A DNA stretch of 42,980 nucleotides from an uncultured Lachnospiraceae bacterium (lineage in GTDB: Bacteria; Bacillota; Clostridia; Lachnospirales; Lachnospiraceae), in assembly GCA_948688495.1 (NCBI GenBank), contig CAPQSW010000001.1, positions 163,358 through 206,337 of the forward strand, written 5' to 3'. Of this stretch, positions 7,442-15,557 are shown piece after piece. Both the position numbers and the translations under genes were made by a program. Below the pieces are notes generated by a model, which ran no database searches, was not told the DNA's origin, and saw only the letters and a program-made list of their open reading frames with translations. Within the stretch, counting starts at the first letter, position 1. Each line of letters opens with the position of its first letter.

Positions 7442-8142
7442 GTTCCTTCCCCCCTGTCCTGCTCCTCCCTCCGATGGTTTTCCTCTCTTACCTTCCCATC
7501 GCGGATATGTATGGTTCGTTCTGCTTCTTTGGCAATCTGATTGTCGTGTGTAATCAATACAATCGTATTTCCCGCTTCATGAAGGGTATGGAACAATCCC
7601 ATAATTTCCCTTCCTGTTTTGGAATCCAGATTCCCGGTAGGTTCATCGGCAAGAAACAGTGATGGCTTCGTCACCAGAGCGCGCGCAATTGCCACCCGCT
7701 GCTGCTGTCCACCGCTCAACTGGGCAGGACAATGTCCCATCCGTTCCAAAAGCCCGACCTGCCCCAATGCCTCACGTACCCTGCGTTTCCGTTCCTGTAC
7801 AGAAACTCTCTGATAAATCAGGGGAAGCTCCACATTCTCCTCCGCAGTAAGCCGTGGCAACAGATTAAAATTCTGAAAAATAAACCCAATCTTCTTATTG
7901 CGCAGTTTTGCCAGCTCCCGCTCGGAATAGTTTTCGATCGAAATCCCATCCAGGACATAATTTCCCTCATCCGCAGTATCCAGACAGCCAATAATGTTCA
8001 TCATCGTAGATTTCCCACTCCCGGAAGGCCCGGAAATACTGACAAACTCTCCCTGCCCAATCTCCATACTGGCATGGTCTAACGCATACACCTTATCATT
8101 TCCCATCTCATATATTTTTGAAATTTCCTGTAATTGAATCAT
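7435..8142 (-). CDS. MacB/LolD-type ABC transporter ATP-binding protein
   Basis: A 235-residue ATPase with Walker A GPSGSGKS (38-45), Q-loop IFQNFNLL, signature LSGGQ (142-146) and Walker B FLADEPTGNLD, the form typical of the MacB/LolD/FtsE group. It starts at MIQLQEIS, with AGGAG 8 bases upstream; an in-frame GTG three codons earlier is too close to that site. It is coupled to the permease by overlap and lies 48 bases after the adaptor gene. It drives the conformational cycle of the adjacent permease. Confidence 0.92.
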   Translation of the reverse strand: MIQLQEISKIYEMGNDKVYALDHASMEIGQGEFVSISGPSGSGKSTMMNIIGCLDTADEGNYVLDGISIENYSERELAKLRNKKIGFIFQNFNLLPRLTAEENVELPLIYQRVSVQERKRRVREALGQVGLLERMGHCPAQLSGGQQQRVAIARALVTKPSLFLADEPTGNLDSKTGREIMGLFHTLHEAGNTIVLITHDNQIAKEAERTIHIRDGKVREENHRREEQDRGEGTW

Positions 8143-8190
8143 GTTAAACACTCCTATCGCTGATAGCCTGACATTTCGTTTTGGATACGC

Positions 8191-10482
8191 TTACTGCTGG
8201 CTTCCCGGAGTGCCGCCTGGCATCCCGCCGCCGGATTCCCCTCCTCGAAAGCCACCCTTTGGCATATCTCCCATAGATCCACCAGGACCGCCTTCCATGC
8301 CTCCTGCCTCTGGAAAATTATCCTGTTCGGAAATCTTCCCGCTTCTTTGGTAATATACACTGTCCCCCTCAGACAGACCATCCGTAATTTCTACTGTCTC
8401 CCCATCAGACAGACCAGTCGCTACCTCCTGCTCTCCCTGAAGGTTTCCTTCGCTGTCCGCCTGTGTATAAACAAACACCCGGTCTCCACGCTCCTGGAGC
8501 GCGTTCACAGGTATTGTCACAACGTTCTCCCGCTCCTCAACCGTAATCACTGCCGAGGCATTCATCCCCTCCTTCATCCGTTCGTCTCCGGGAACTGTCA
8601 ATTCCACCGTGTATTTTGCAACGCCGCCACTGGAAGTGCTGGCAGTGTTTCCAACCCTGGACACTGTTCCAGTAAATGTTTCCCCTTCCATGGCATCCAG
8701 TGTGATTTCTGCACTCTGCCCTTTGGATACCGAATTAATATCGAGTTCATCCACATTGACAGACAGCATTATGGTATCGGAATCTACGATTGTAAATGCG
8801 GTGATTTCACTGCCTGTACTCAAAGTTTCCGTACTCTCCTGGCTGTCAGTATAAGAAACTGTAGAGCCAGACGCTGCAACACTTACACTCTGGCTGCTTA
8901 TCCCGCCATTATTCTGGCTGCCGCTTCCATTTCCCGCCTCGTTTCCACCACTATTTCCATTTTCCGCATTTTGTCCATTGTTCCCATTTCCGCTATTATT
9001 TCCATTTTCCGCATTTCCGCTATTGTTTCCATTTTCCGCGTTTCCGCTATTATTCTGACTTTTGTCATTGTTTCCATTGCCTTCACTACCATTTTGACCA
9101 CCCTGTTTTTCAGATGCTGTAAATGGGTAGGTAATACAAAAACTCAGTTTCTTTCCGTCCTCCGTCACATTTATACCAGATAAAACACCTGTCTTTATCT
9201 GTGAAATGCTGTTATTTCCAAACTGATACCCTTCCCCGGCAGACAACGATATAAATGCCTGATAAGAAGTCTCCGCTGCAAATTTGCTGCATGACGGCGT
9301 CCAGGATACGATACCTTCATAACTGCCGTCTTCTGCGCGTAATGTCGTTTGCGGCTTCCCTCCCGTCACAGGACTCTCAACCACAAGCGTATCTTTATCC
9401 ACTTTGCCAGATTCCTCAACTTTCAGCATAAGAAGATTTCCCATCCCTTCCCCATTCTGTTCTTCCTGCTCCTTCCCATCTCCTGATGTATTCTGGTTCT
9501 CCTGCTCCTTCCCATCTCCTGATGTATTCTGGTTCTCCTGCTCCGTCTCATCTCCTGATGTATTCTGGTCTTCCTGACTTTTCCCGCCTTCTGATGTACC
9601 ATTCTGTGCACTCCCCACGATCGCCGTCATATTCTGGGATACCTGGGCGTCTTCTGTTTCCCCTGCACTTCCGTTTGCCGAAATATTTACAGTTTTTATT
9701 ATTCCATCTGATTCCGCTGTAATCGTAGTATTTTGTGACAGAACCACCAGTTTCTGCAAGGTTTCGGCCAGCTTTTGCCTTTCTGCCATCTGCTCCCGGT
9801 ATTCCAGGCTCTGTCCCTCATTTTCAATTTTCAAAAGCGTCGTCCCTGCATAAACTGTATCACCCTCAGATACACAGATTTCTTCCACGCTCCCTGCCGT
9901 CGCCGTAACGAGAATCTGTGTATCTGTCTCATCTTCCGCCGTAATATAATCCTCCATCGACAAAATCATCAAAGCCCCCTGTGCTGCCATGCAGTCTGAC
10001 ACCTTCTGCCCTTCTTGCACATATATTTTCTTTACCTTTCCGTCCACCTTAGACTTTACGGATTGACTGCCTGTGTCATCTTTACTGTCGTCAATTTCTT
10101 CATCCAGAGCATCCATTTCCTCCTGAATATCTTCCATAGCTCTGCATACGGAAGTTTCATTTACCACGGCAAGCACATCGCCTTTGGATACACGATCTCC
10201 GCTCTCCACGGTCACCTCATCCACAACAACGCCGGAAGGGATGGTAACTGATACGCCCGCATTGTATTCCAAATTTCCTGTTCCCACAATGGTATTGGAA
10301 ATATTTTTAAGTTCTGCCTGCGTCTCCTGGACCGGCATTTTTTGGGCTGCTGCTTTCTCTGCCCGAATACCCTTCATGGAATATACTCCCAAAGATATAA
10401 GCCCAGTCGCCGAGATAACTGCTGCTATCAATAAATACTTTCTCTTTCCAGACATTCCGCCCCATCTTTCCGTTTTTTTCAC
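8191..10482 (-). CDS. MacA/HlyD-type efflux adaptor with Ig-like insert and Asn/Gly-rich repeats
   Basis: A 763-residue adaptor, almost twice the usual 380-450. A membrane anchor (about 16-34) is followed by biotinyl/lipoyl-like segments (about 80-110, 143-178, 193-221), a low-complexity stretch of three 12-residue repeats around TSGDGKEQE (305-343), an Ig-like domain (about 355-455, VVESPVTGGKPQTT to FCITYPFTA), an Asn/Gly-rich repeat (461-527), then a beta-barrel and membrane-proximal domain (555-715, DELDINSVSKGQ, VVTIPVNALQ). It ends in a Gly/Met/Pro-rich tail (727-763). The GTG start has AGGAGG 8 bases upstream and overlaps the lipoprotein stop by four bases. The insert could reach through the cell wall; that is inference. 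Confidence 0.88.
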   Translation of the reverse strand: MKKTERWGGMSGKRKYLLIAAVISATGLISLGVYSMKGIRAEKAAAQKMPVQETQAELKNISNTIVGTGNLEYNAGVSVTIPSGVVVDEVTVESGDRVSKGDVLAVVNETSVCRAMEDIQEEMDALDEEIDDSKDDTGSQSVKSKVDGKVKKIYVQEGQKVSDCMAAQGALMILSMEDYITAEDETDTQILVTATAGSVEEICVSEGDTVYAGTTLLKIENEGQSLEYREQMAERQKLAETLQKLVVLSQNTTITAESDGIIKTVNISANGSAGETEDAQVSQNMTAIVGSAQNGTSEGGKSQEDQNTSGDETEQENQNTSGDGKEQENQNTSGDGKEQEEQNGEGMGNLLMLKVEESGKVDKDTLVVESPVTGGKPQTTLRAEDGSYEGIVSWTPSCSKFAAETSYQAFISLSAGEGYQFGNNSISQIKTGVLSGINVTEDGKKLSFCITYPFTASEKQGGQNGSEGNGNNDKSQNNSGNAENGNNSGNAENGNNSGNGNNGQNAENGNSGGNEAGNGSGSQNNGGISSQSVSVAASGSTVSYTDSQESTETLSTGSEITAFTIVDSDTIMLSVNVDELDINSVSKGQSAEITLDAMEGETFTGTVSRVGNTASTSSGGVAKYTVELTVPGDERMKEGMNASAVITVEERENVVTIPVNALQERGDRVFVYTQADSEGNLQGEQEVATGLSDGETVEITDGLSEGDSVYYQRSGKISEQDNFPEAGGMEGGPGGSMGDMPKGGFRGGESGGGMPGGTPGSQQ
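8902..9102 (-). repeat. Asn/Gly-rich coding repeat in the adaptor
   Basis: Imperfect tandem units encoding variants of SGNAENGNN, about residues 461-527 of the adaptor. Likely prone to length variation by slippage. Confidence 0.8.
9454..9570 (-). repeat. 36-base tandem coding repeat in the adaptor
   Basis: Three near-identical 36-base units encoding NQNTSGDGKEQE-type repeats (residues 305-343). An acidic, unstructured linker. Confidence 0.85.
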
Positions 10483-10973
10483 GCCTGCTCCCTCCTGAAT
10501 ATCAATATTTCTGCTGCGCTTCCATCATCTTCAACAATTACCATAACCGTATCACCCTCAGAAATATCAGAGAGGGCTATTTCCTCACTGACATTTATCA
10601 TATCAGGCTTCTGTCCGTCTGGCATATCTCCCGCTGATCTCTCTGGCGGCTCTAAATTCTCTGTACCCTGTTGTCCTTCCGGTCTCTCTGGCGGCTCTCC
10701 GCCTTCCGGCTTTTGTCCCATACCCCCGCCCATACTCTGGCGTTTTATTACAGTATCTTCTGTAATCGTAATCTCCTGCTCCTCTCCAGTGGAATCAACC
10801 TTCACCGTTATAGAATCCTGTGTCAGCCCGATGACCTCACCATACACCGCATCCTCTTTTTTCTGTTCCTGTGCTGCACCCTGCTTTCCTCTTTTTTCTG
10901 TATTACCGCATCCATTTAATAGAGATACACTCAGAGACAGACAAAGCAGAATCATTACAATTTTTTTCTTCAT
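10479..10973 (-). CDS. Predicted lipoprotein, first gene of the efflux operon
   Basis: A 164-residue exported protein. The N-terminus KKKIVMILLCLSLSVSLLNGC is a lipoprotein signal peptide with lipobox LLNGC. After it, YGEVIGLTQDSITVKVD and EEQEITITEDTVIKR resemble the short beta-barrel (DUF5666-like) seen in small exported proteins. A Gly/Met/Pro/Glu-rich linker follows (SMGGGMGQKPEGGEPPERP), similar in composition to the adaptor's C-terminal tail. The ATG start is preferred over an in-frame GTG nine bases earlier. Its stop overlaps the adaptor start, so the two are made together. It may be an accessory subunit on the outer membrane face; exact role unknown. Confidence 0.82.
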   Translation of the reverse strand: MKKKIVMILLCLSLSVSLLNGCGNTEKRGKQGAAQEQKKEDAVYGEVIGLTQDSITVKVDSTGEEQEITITEDTVIKRQSMGGGMGQKPEGGEPPERPEGQQGTENLEPPERSAGDMPDGQKPDMINVSEEIALSDISEGDTVMVIVEDDGSAAEILIFRREQA

Positions 10974-11015
10974 AAACTTCACCAGTCCTTTCCTTGTGCT
11001 GTTTCACTTTTGCCC

Positions 11016-11050
11016 AGTATATTCTTGGAACTTTAAATGAAACTTAAATA
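11016..11050 (-). promoter_or_regulatory. Candidate activated promoter of the efflux operon
   Basis: Minus strand: a TATACT -10 box (11016-11021) without a good -35. Immediately upstream are two imperfect 11-base direct repeats (11029-11039 and 11040-11050, 8 of 11 identical). Eleven-base direct repeats at this position are typical of OmpR/PhoB-family response regulator sites, and such efflux operons are often controlled by two-component systems. No regulator gene is in the window. Confidence 0.4.
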
Positions 11051-11155
11051 TATATTTCCAAATCCCTTGTAAAATGTGAATTTTTTGTGATTTGTTACTA
11101 ATTTGTTGCTAACCGCTAACTGTTTAAAACACTTTTTAAGTCATTTTTTATATTT
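11051..11155. other. Probable host/prophage junction (attachment site region)
   Basis: An AT-rich gap between the host efflux operon and the first phage gene. It contains a GTTAGC/GGTTAGC repeat and two AACAAAT copies. One copy of the prophage attachment core should be here, but the second copy is outside the window so it cannot be identified. No tRNA gene is seen. Confidence 0.4.
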
Positions 11156-12196
11156 CTAAACCATCCCCAGCAGGGATTTCCACATTTTCTTCCTGGCAGT
11201 GATTTCTCCGTCCGGATTTTTATAACCCAGAACGTTTTTCTGGTAGGAATTTACTGCAGCGGTGAATTTAGGGCCTGCAATGCCGTCTACAGTTCCACAA
11301 TTATGTCCCAGTGCATTCAGGCGTTTCTGCAAAGCTCTTACTACCGGGTGTTTCCGGTTCCTGGATGCGGAGATAGTGACCGTGTTCCTTATGGTTTCAT
11401 CCCCGGCAAGGCCATCTGGGTAAGAGCCGGTGATTCCCTGTACATCAACGACAAACTGCCTCTGTGTGTAGCTGGATGGCTGCACTGCTTCATCCTTCCC
11501 TGAATAGATGATATTTCCATTCTCACTGTACACATTCTGCCCTGGCCGGCAGTCCGCAATGGCAAAATCCTTATTATGATATGCACCTGTCTGCTTCTGA
11601 CAGATACCATCTTTCCAGTCGGAACCTACGCGATACCAGATTTCTTCCCCTTCATTTTCTTCTGGCGCAGGATTTTTGATTTCCGGCTGCTGTGTCCCAG
11701 CCTGTCCAATCTGCTTTTTGAAATCTTCCCACAGTTCGGGGTTGTCCATCATCTTCCTGGGACAGTATTTACCCTTTGCGTCAAAATGCCGGATTACCCG
11801 CTCTGCGGGGATTCCTGTAGACTGAATCAGGTATTTCACCAGCTCAATGGCATTTGCGCGGGCTTTCATATAGTCGCCGTCTTCGTTCACACAGATTTCA
11901 ATGTTAATGGTATTCCTGTTTGTTGCATCTTTAATGGAATGATTTCCGCCGTATTCGCGTCCTACGGACCATGTACTGTCCGAATGATTTGCCGCCTGGT
12001 AGATTCCATCTGAGCCGGCATAATAATGGACGGACGTGCTCAGGTGTCCAGCCGCCTGTGCCTCCGCATGCCTCTTTGCCCCGGCTCCTGCTGCATAATT
12101 ATCCGTCTCGTGAACAATTATGTATCTCGGTTTGTTCTGCCCTATGTAAGTGTTCTTTGTTGAGATAAAATCTTTGTTGATAGTAGTGTTGTTCAT
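11156..12196 (-). CDS. Phage endolysin, N-acetylmuramoyl-L-alanine amidase
   Basis: A 346-residue lytic enzyme. Residues 20-150 are an Amidase_2 domain that cuts the MurNAc-L-Ala bond. Zinc ligands His29 (IIVHE), His137 and Cys145 (RHFDAKGKYCP) and the conserved Glu100 are visible. After a Pro/Glu linker comes a segment (IWYRVGSDWKDG to GNIIYSGKD, about 186-235) resembling the wall-associated linker of clostridial lysins, and then a peptidoglycan-binding repeat (about 280-346, ALQKRLNALGHNCGTVDGIAGPKF). There is no signal peptide, so release needs the holin. It is the last phage gene on this side. Confidence 0.93.
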   Translation of the reverse strand: MNNTTINKDFISTKNTYIGQNKPRYIIVHETDNYAAGAGAKRHAEAQAAGHLSTSVHYYAGSDGIYQAANHSDSTWSVGREYGGNHSIKDATNRNTINIEICVNEDGDYMKARANAIELVKYLIQSTGIPAERVIRHFDAKGKYCPRKMMDNPELWEDFKKQIGQAGTQQPEIKNPAPEENEGEEIWYRVGSDWKDGICQKQTGAYHNKDFAIADCRPGQNVYSENGNIIYSGKDEAVQPSSYTQRQFVVDVQGITGSYPDGLAGDETIRNTVTISASRNRKHPVVRALQKRLNALGHNCGTVDGIAGPKFTAAVNSYQKNVLGYKNPDGEITARKKMWKSLLGMV

Positions 12197-12197
12197 A

Positions 12198-12659
12198 TTA
12201 TTTTCCCTCGCTTTCTTCTACGATAACCCAATCCTCTGCCAACATATCTATCTGACTTGCCAGCCACGGGACGAATTTGCCATCAGCCGTTTTCATCCCA
12301 ATCCATGGCAGCAGGTTGCCTTTGGGGATTTCTAAGCCAATTTTATCAATAATCCCCCATTTTTCAGACGGAACATACAATAAGAACATTCCTTTGCCGT
12401 TCCAGCCTTCTCTCGCTACTTTACAACCCTTTTTCAAAAGCTCTACTGCAATACCGAAAGTCATACCCTTACAATCCCTGTATGCATCCTCAAACTGTTT
12501 CTTTGGGGACCAGCTTTCATACTCATCAGAATATTTTACAAGAAATCCCTCGTCTTCTGGATTTTCATCTTCCGGTATTTCCCATCCACGATATGCGTTG
12601 TAATCCCCTCTGTTCATGGGTTTTGCTTCAATCATTTTCGTTCCAATATACTTTTTCAT
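12198..12659 (-). CDS. Tad2-like (DUF2829) protein, candidate anti-Thoeris protein
   Basis: A 153-residue protein. Residues 1-60 (KKYIGTKMIEAKPMNRGDY, EDEGFLVKY) form a small domain seen at the start of several phage proteins. The rest is DUF2829: MTFGIAVELLKKGCKVAREGW, then GNLLPWIGMKTADGKFVPW and the closing SQIDMLAEDWVIVE. Tad2 proteins of this family bind and sequester the cyclic ADP-ribose signal of Thoeris defence. The start at MKKYIG is one base after the holin stop, with GAGGAAAA upstream. It lies between holin and endolysin, a common slot for cargo. Anti-defence activity here is inferred from family only. Confidence 0.75.
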   Translation of the reverse strand: MKKYIGTKMIEAKPMNRGDYNAYRGWEIPEDENPEDEGFLVKYSDEYESWSPKKQFEDAYRDCKGMTFGIAVELLKKGCKVAREGWNGKGMFLLYVPSEKWGIIDKIGLEIPKGNLLPWIGMKTADGKFVPWLASQIDMLAEDWVIVEESEGK

Positions 12660-12660
12660 G

Positions 12661-13188
12661 TTACTTTTCCTCGCTTTCTGATACAATTTCACTATTTTCC
12701 GATACGTTTTCTTTGTTTCTAATAACATTTTCACTGCTTCCGGGAACGTTTTCTGCCATTTCGTCCACCTGTGCCCTGATATGTTTTACGAGCGGCATCA
12801 GGAATCCTGGGATGTTTACGCCAATATCTACCATGTTCTCCAGGATGCTGATTAGCTCATTGCAGATAATCCATACAGCAACGATACAGGCCGCTAAAAA
12901 ATTAAATGGAAGTGTAAGCCCAAGCGTTTCACTTCCATACTTCAATAACTGGTCTATAATTGCCCCCACCACTACCAAAAGCCACATGGTAATCTTTTTG
13001 AAGATTCCCTTCATACTCCGGTAGGAGCTGATTCCGGTTTCACGGTTTGGCACTGCCATAAGCCCGGTTGCATAGTCGATGATATTGCACGCTATCATAA
13101 GCAGCACCGGTATGTACAGCACGCCAAGCATAGATGATAATGTGCTTGCTGCCGCTGTGATGATTGCTTTTAATTGGTTTGTACTCAT
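12661..13188 (-). CDS. Phage holin (TcdE / phage_holin_4 family)
   Basis: A 175-residue membrane protein with three or four hydrophobic helices (about 17-40, 65-85, 93-115) and the family's NIIDYATGLMA and SSYRSMKGIFKKI motifs. It forms the membrane lesions that let the endolysin reach the wall. The last 30 residues are a polar, Ser/Glu/Asn-rich tail with the repeated SSENV / KENV / SEIV pattern, longer than usual for the family. AAGGAGG precedes the ATG. Confidence 0.93.
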   Translation of the reverse strand: MSTNQLKAIITAAASTLSSMLGVLYIPVLLMIACNIIDYATGLMAVPNRETGISSYRSMKGIFKKITMWLLVVVGAIIDQLLKYGSETLGLTLPFNFLAACIVAVWIICNELISILENMVDIGVNIPGFLMPLVKHIRAQVDEMAENVPGSSENVIRNKENVSENSEIVSESEEK

Positions 13189-13205
13189 AAGCTTTCCTCC
13201 TTCTT

Positions 13206-13256
13206 CTATATCTTTCTATTATCGCGCCTGCTTGGTGCATCCCTTATGTTTCTCAT
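13206..13256 (-). CDS. Very short ORF between tail fibre and holin
   Basis: 16 codons starting MRNIRDAPSRRD, with a strong TAGGAGG site 6 bases before the ATG. In other PBSX-like phages a small XkdX-type gene occupies this slot; this may be a shortened remnant or a spurious leader. No homology can be claimed. Confidence 0.3.
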   Translation of the reverse strand: MRNIRDAPSRRDNRKI

Positions 13257-13271
13257 ATGTGTCCTCCTATT

Positions 13272-15557
13272 TTATCTAAGCTCAACACTCACCACATTCT
13301 CTGAAATCCGCTCAAGCACATAAAATGTATCAAACCCTCTTTCTGTTGCTAATGTAGCAATTCCATCCTGGCCACATTTACAGAAATGATCGGGGAGGCA
13401 TGTGCCGTTATCCCTTACAGGGATAACCCCGATCATACCGACATAGTCCCACTCTTTCCTGTCTTTGCGCTCCACATAACTTTCCTGGAGGGATGGATCG
13501 TAGCTCTCTGACAATTTCATGCGTGCATTTTTGATGATGTTTCCGGTTTTAACCATGATTGGTTCGTGGGTTTCTTCATCAAACACTGGATTGCCATCTT
13601 CATCCACGGCCTGTATTTCTTCCGGCACATCCTCCATTACAATCCGGTTGAACGTATCTCTATCATACTTCCAGTAGTAATCCTCGTCGGCGTTCCCTAC
13701 CACGGATGGATTTCCTGATGTGATTCCGGCTATGTAGTCACCCGTATTTGCTTTGTAAAGTGCGCCATCTTTCAGCGTCACAAAATACCCTACACGGTCT
13801 TCGTTATCGGGGTTTCCGTCTGCCCACGGCTTGATATGCTCTGCATAGTCCGCACCGGAGGATTTGAATGCCTGTGTACCTAAAATTTCACCAGCATTGG
13901 TAATGCGCAAGGCATTGGAACGTGCGGAACTTCCTACTCCATTTCCAACGACAAATGCATCCCCAACTTGTGTATTGTATGTCCCTCCTGCTATCATGGA
14001 TTTATTGTATTTTCCAGATGCGTGGGAAGCATAATTATTTGCTTCAGTATGATCCCCCTCTGCATGAGAACTGTAATTGCTTGCCGTTGTATAGTTTCCT
14101 TCTGTATGAGAATAATTACCGCTTGCCGTTGTATGGCTTCCTTCTGTATGAGAATAATTACCGCTTGCCGTTGTATGGCTTCCTTCTGCATGGGAACTGT
14201 TACCGCTTGCCGTTGTATGGCTTCCCTCTGTATGGGAATATTTGCCCGTCGCTATTACACTATTTCCAAATGCAAAACTTCCCTCTCCAACTGTTGTCCC
14301 CTCTTTTCTCCCGGCGCTTACTATTGTATCTCCATAAATGCTCTTTTTTGCATAACTATCTTTAATCACATTTCCATCGTCGTCCCTGGCAGCTTCATAA
14401 GCAGTCCCAGAATCCTCTGTAAGAATATTTGAATTCTTCCATTTGATAGCATTTCCTGTGATGGAGAGCCCGTTTGCTGCATTCCAAGGGGCATTGGTTC
14501 CAGCTCCCATATAAATCATTTGCGGATTGCCATCCTTGCTGTACACACCTATTCCGCCAAACATGGAAGATTGGTCTTTATTGTAAAATTCCATTCCCCT
14601 TGCAGCGCTGCCATCAGGGGCAATGAATTGAAGAAGTCCATTCTGTATAAATTTAATAACGCCATTTACTAAATCTCCATTCTTATTCACCAGATAAGAG
14701 GAATCAAAATTAGCCGGTAAATCTAAAGAAGCAAGAATCGCAACACCGCTTACGGTTTCTTCTGTTTTTACGGGAGGTATTGCTTTCCACGGGCTATTCA
14801 TAGGGTCCATAGCATCTTCTATAGAAATTAACCACATATTATCGCGAGCTTCTCTGACTTCACTTAGGTAAACTTCTATATAAGCCTCTGTTTTTTCTTC
14901 ATCCCATGTCTCTCGTATTTTTGACCAAATATGAGAATTAGATAAAGCTGCAAGGCTGACAAATTTATGATTACTGTACGCATTCATCAATTGAATCTTT
15001 TGATATTCTGGTCCAGGAAGATTGTAGCTTCTTTTTAGGCTTATCACGCACGAATTGTAATATGGATATTTTGCTTTTGCTATCCTATACCAGCCAATGC
15101 CCTGGCTCCCTATTGCGCTTATCGCAGAAGAAACATAATCCGGCACAAAATGCTCCTCCATGTATTCATTGGATGGTGAGCCGATATTTTCGGGGGAAAT
15201 ATTCACATTTCCTGTGTGGAAATCAGTTTCTGCATTTCCTTTTACCTTGACTTCTGCTGGAATTGAGGGTTTATCCGATAAGTCCTTGTAACTGCCTGAA
15301 AATGCTACTTTTTTTAAATCTGTAAAATTTTTTTTTATTTTACCAAGTATTACCCCAAGGGTGTCGTTTTCACTTATATTCTCTCGATTCTCCGCCTCCT
15401 CAAATGTGGTTATCTGTTTATTGATCCCCGATGCAATGTCTTCCGTCTCCTTCATGTTTTTATCTATCATATCCATTGCCCGGTTAAAATCGCCAACATC
15501 ATAAAAATCTTCTTCCTCCGGCTTCGGATAGCCGTAATTTTGTGTTTTTCCTGCCAT
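13272..15557 (-). CDS. Phage tail fibre with YadA-like repeats and Peptidase_G2 domain
   Basis: A 761-residue receptor-binding or fibre protein. The N-terminus (MAGKTQNYGYPKPEEEDFYD) and the coiled segment MIDKNMKETEDIASGI match the attachment end of Firmicutes tail fibres. The middle contains about six 14-residue repeats around SHTEGSHTTASGN, like the head repeats of YadA-type adhesins. The end (GADYAEHIKPWADGNPD to SVELR) is a Peptidase_G2 type self-cleaving domain that helps trimer folding. The start at MAGK has GAGGTG 7 bases upstream and overlaps the XkdU-like gene by 59 bases. The host-binding tip is likely in the repeat region. Confidence 0.88.
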   Translation of the reverse strand: MAGKTQNYGYPKPEEEDFYDVGDFNRAMDMIDKNMKETEDIASGINKQITTFEEAENRENISENDTLGVILGKIKKNFTDLKKVAFSGSYKDLSDKPSIPAEVKVKGNAETDFHTGNVNISPENIGSPSNEYMEEHFVPDYVSSAISAIGSQGIGWYRIAKAKYPYYNSCVISLKRSYNLPGPEYQKIQLMNAYSNHKFVSLAALSNSHIWSKIRETWDEEKTEAYIEVYLSEVREARDNMWLISIEDAMDPMNSPWKAIPPVKTEETVSGVAILASLDLPANFDSSYLVNKNGDLVNGVIKFIQNGLLQFIAPDGSAARGMEFYNKDQSSMFGGIGVYSKDGNPQMIYMGAGTNAPWNAANGLSITGNAIKWKNSNILTEDSGTAYEAARDDDGNVIKDSYAKKSIYGDTIVSAGRKEGTTVGEGSFAFGNSVIATGKYSHTEGSHTTASGNSSHAEGSHTTASGNYSHTEGSHTTASGNYSHTEGNYTTASNYSSHAEGDHTEANNYASHASGKYNKSMIAGGTYNTQVGDAFVVGNGVGSSARSNALRITNAGEILGTQAFKSSGADYAEHIKPWADGNPDNEDRVGYFVTLKDGALYKANTGDYIAGITSGNPSVVGNADEDYYWKYDRDTFNRIVMEDVPEEIQAVDEDGNPVFDEETHEPIMVKTGNIIKNARMKLSESYDPSLQESYVERKDRKEWDYVGMIGVIPVRDNGTCLPDHFCKCGQDGIATLATERGFDTFYVLERISENVVSVELR
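14008..14240 (-). repeat. 42-base tandem repeats in the tail fibre gene
   Basis: About five and a half units of 42 bases (14 residues), the central ones nearly identical at DNA level and the outer ones diverged. This pattern suggests recent expansion by recombination or slippage. Confidence 0.85.

Noticed and set aside
11051..11155. tRNA gene as integration site
   Set aside because: No cloverleaf or tRNA 3' end can be drawn; the sequence is AT-rich with short repeats only.
14008..14240. CRISPR-like or minisatellite array
   Set aside because: The 42-base units are in frame within the tail fibre gene and encode YadA-type repeats.
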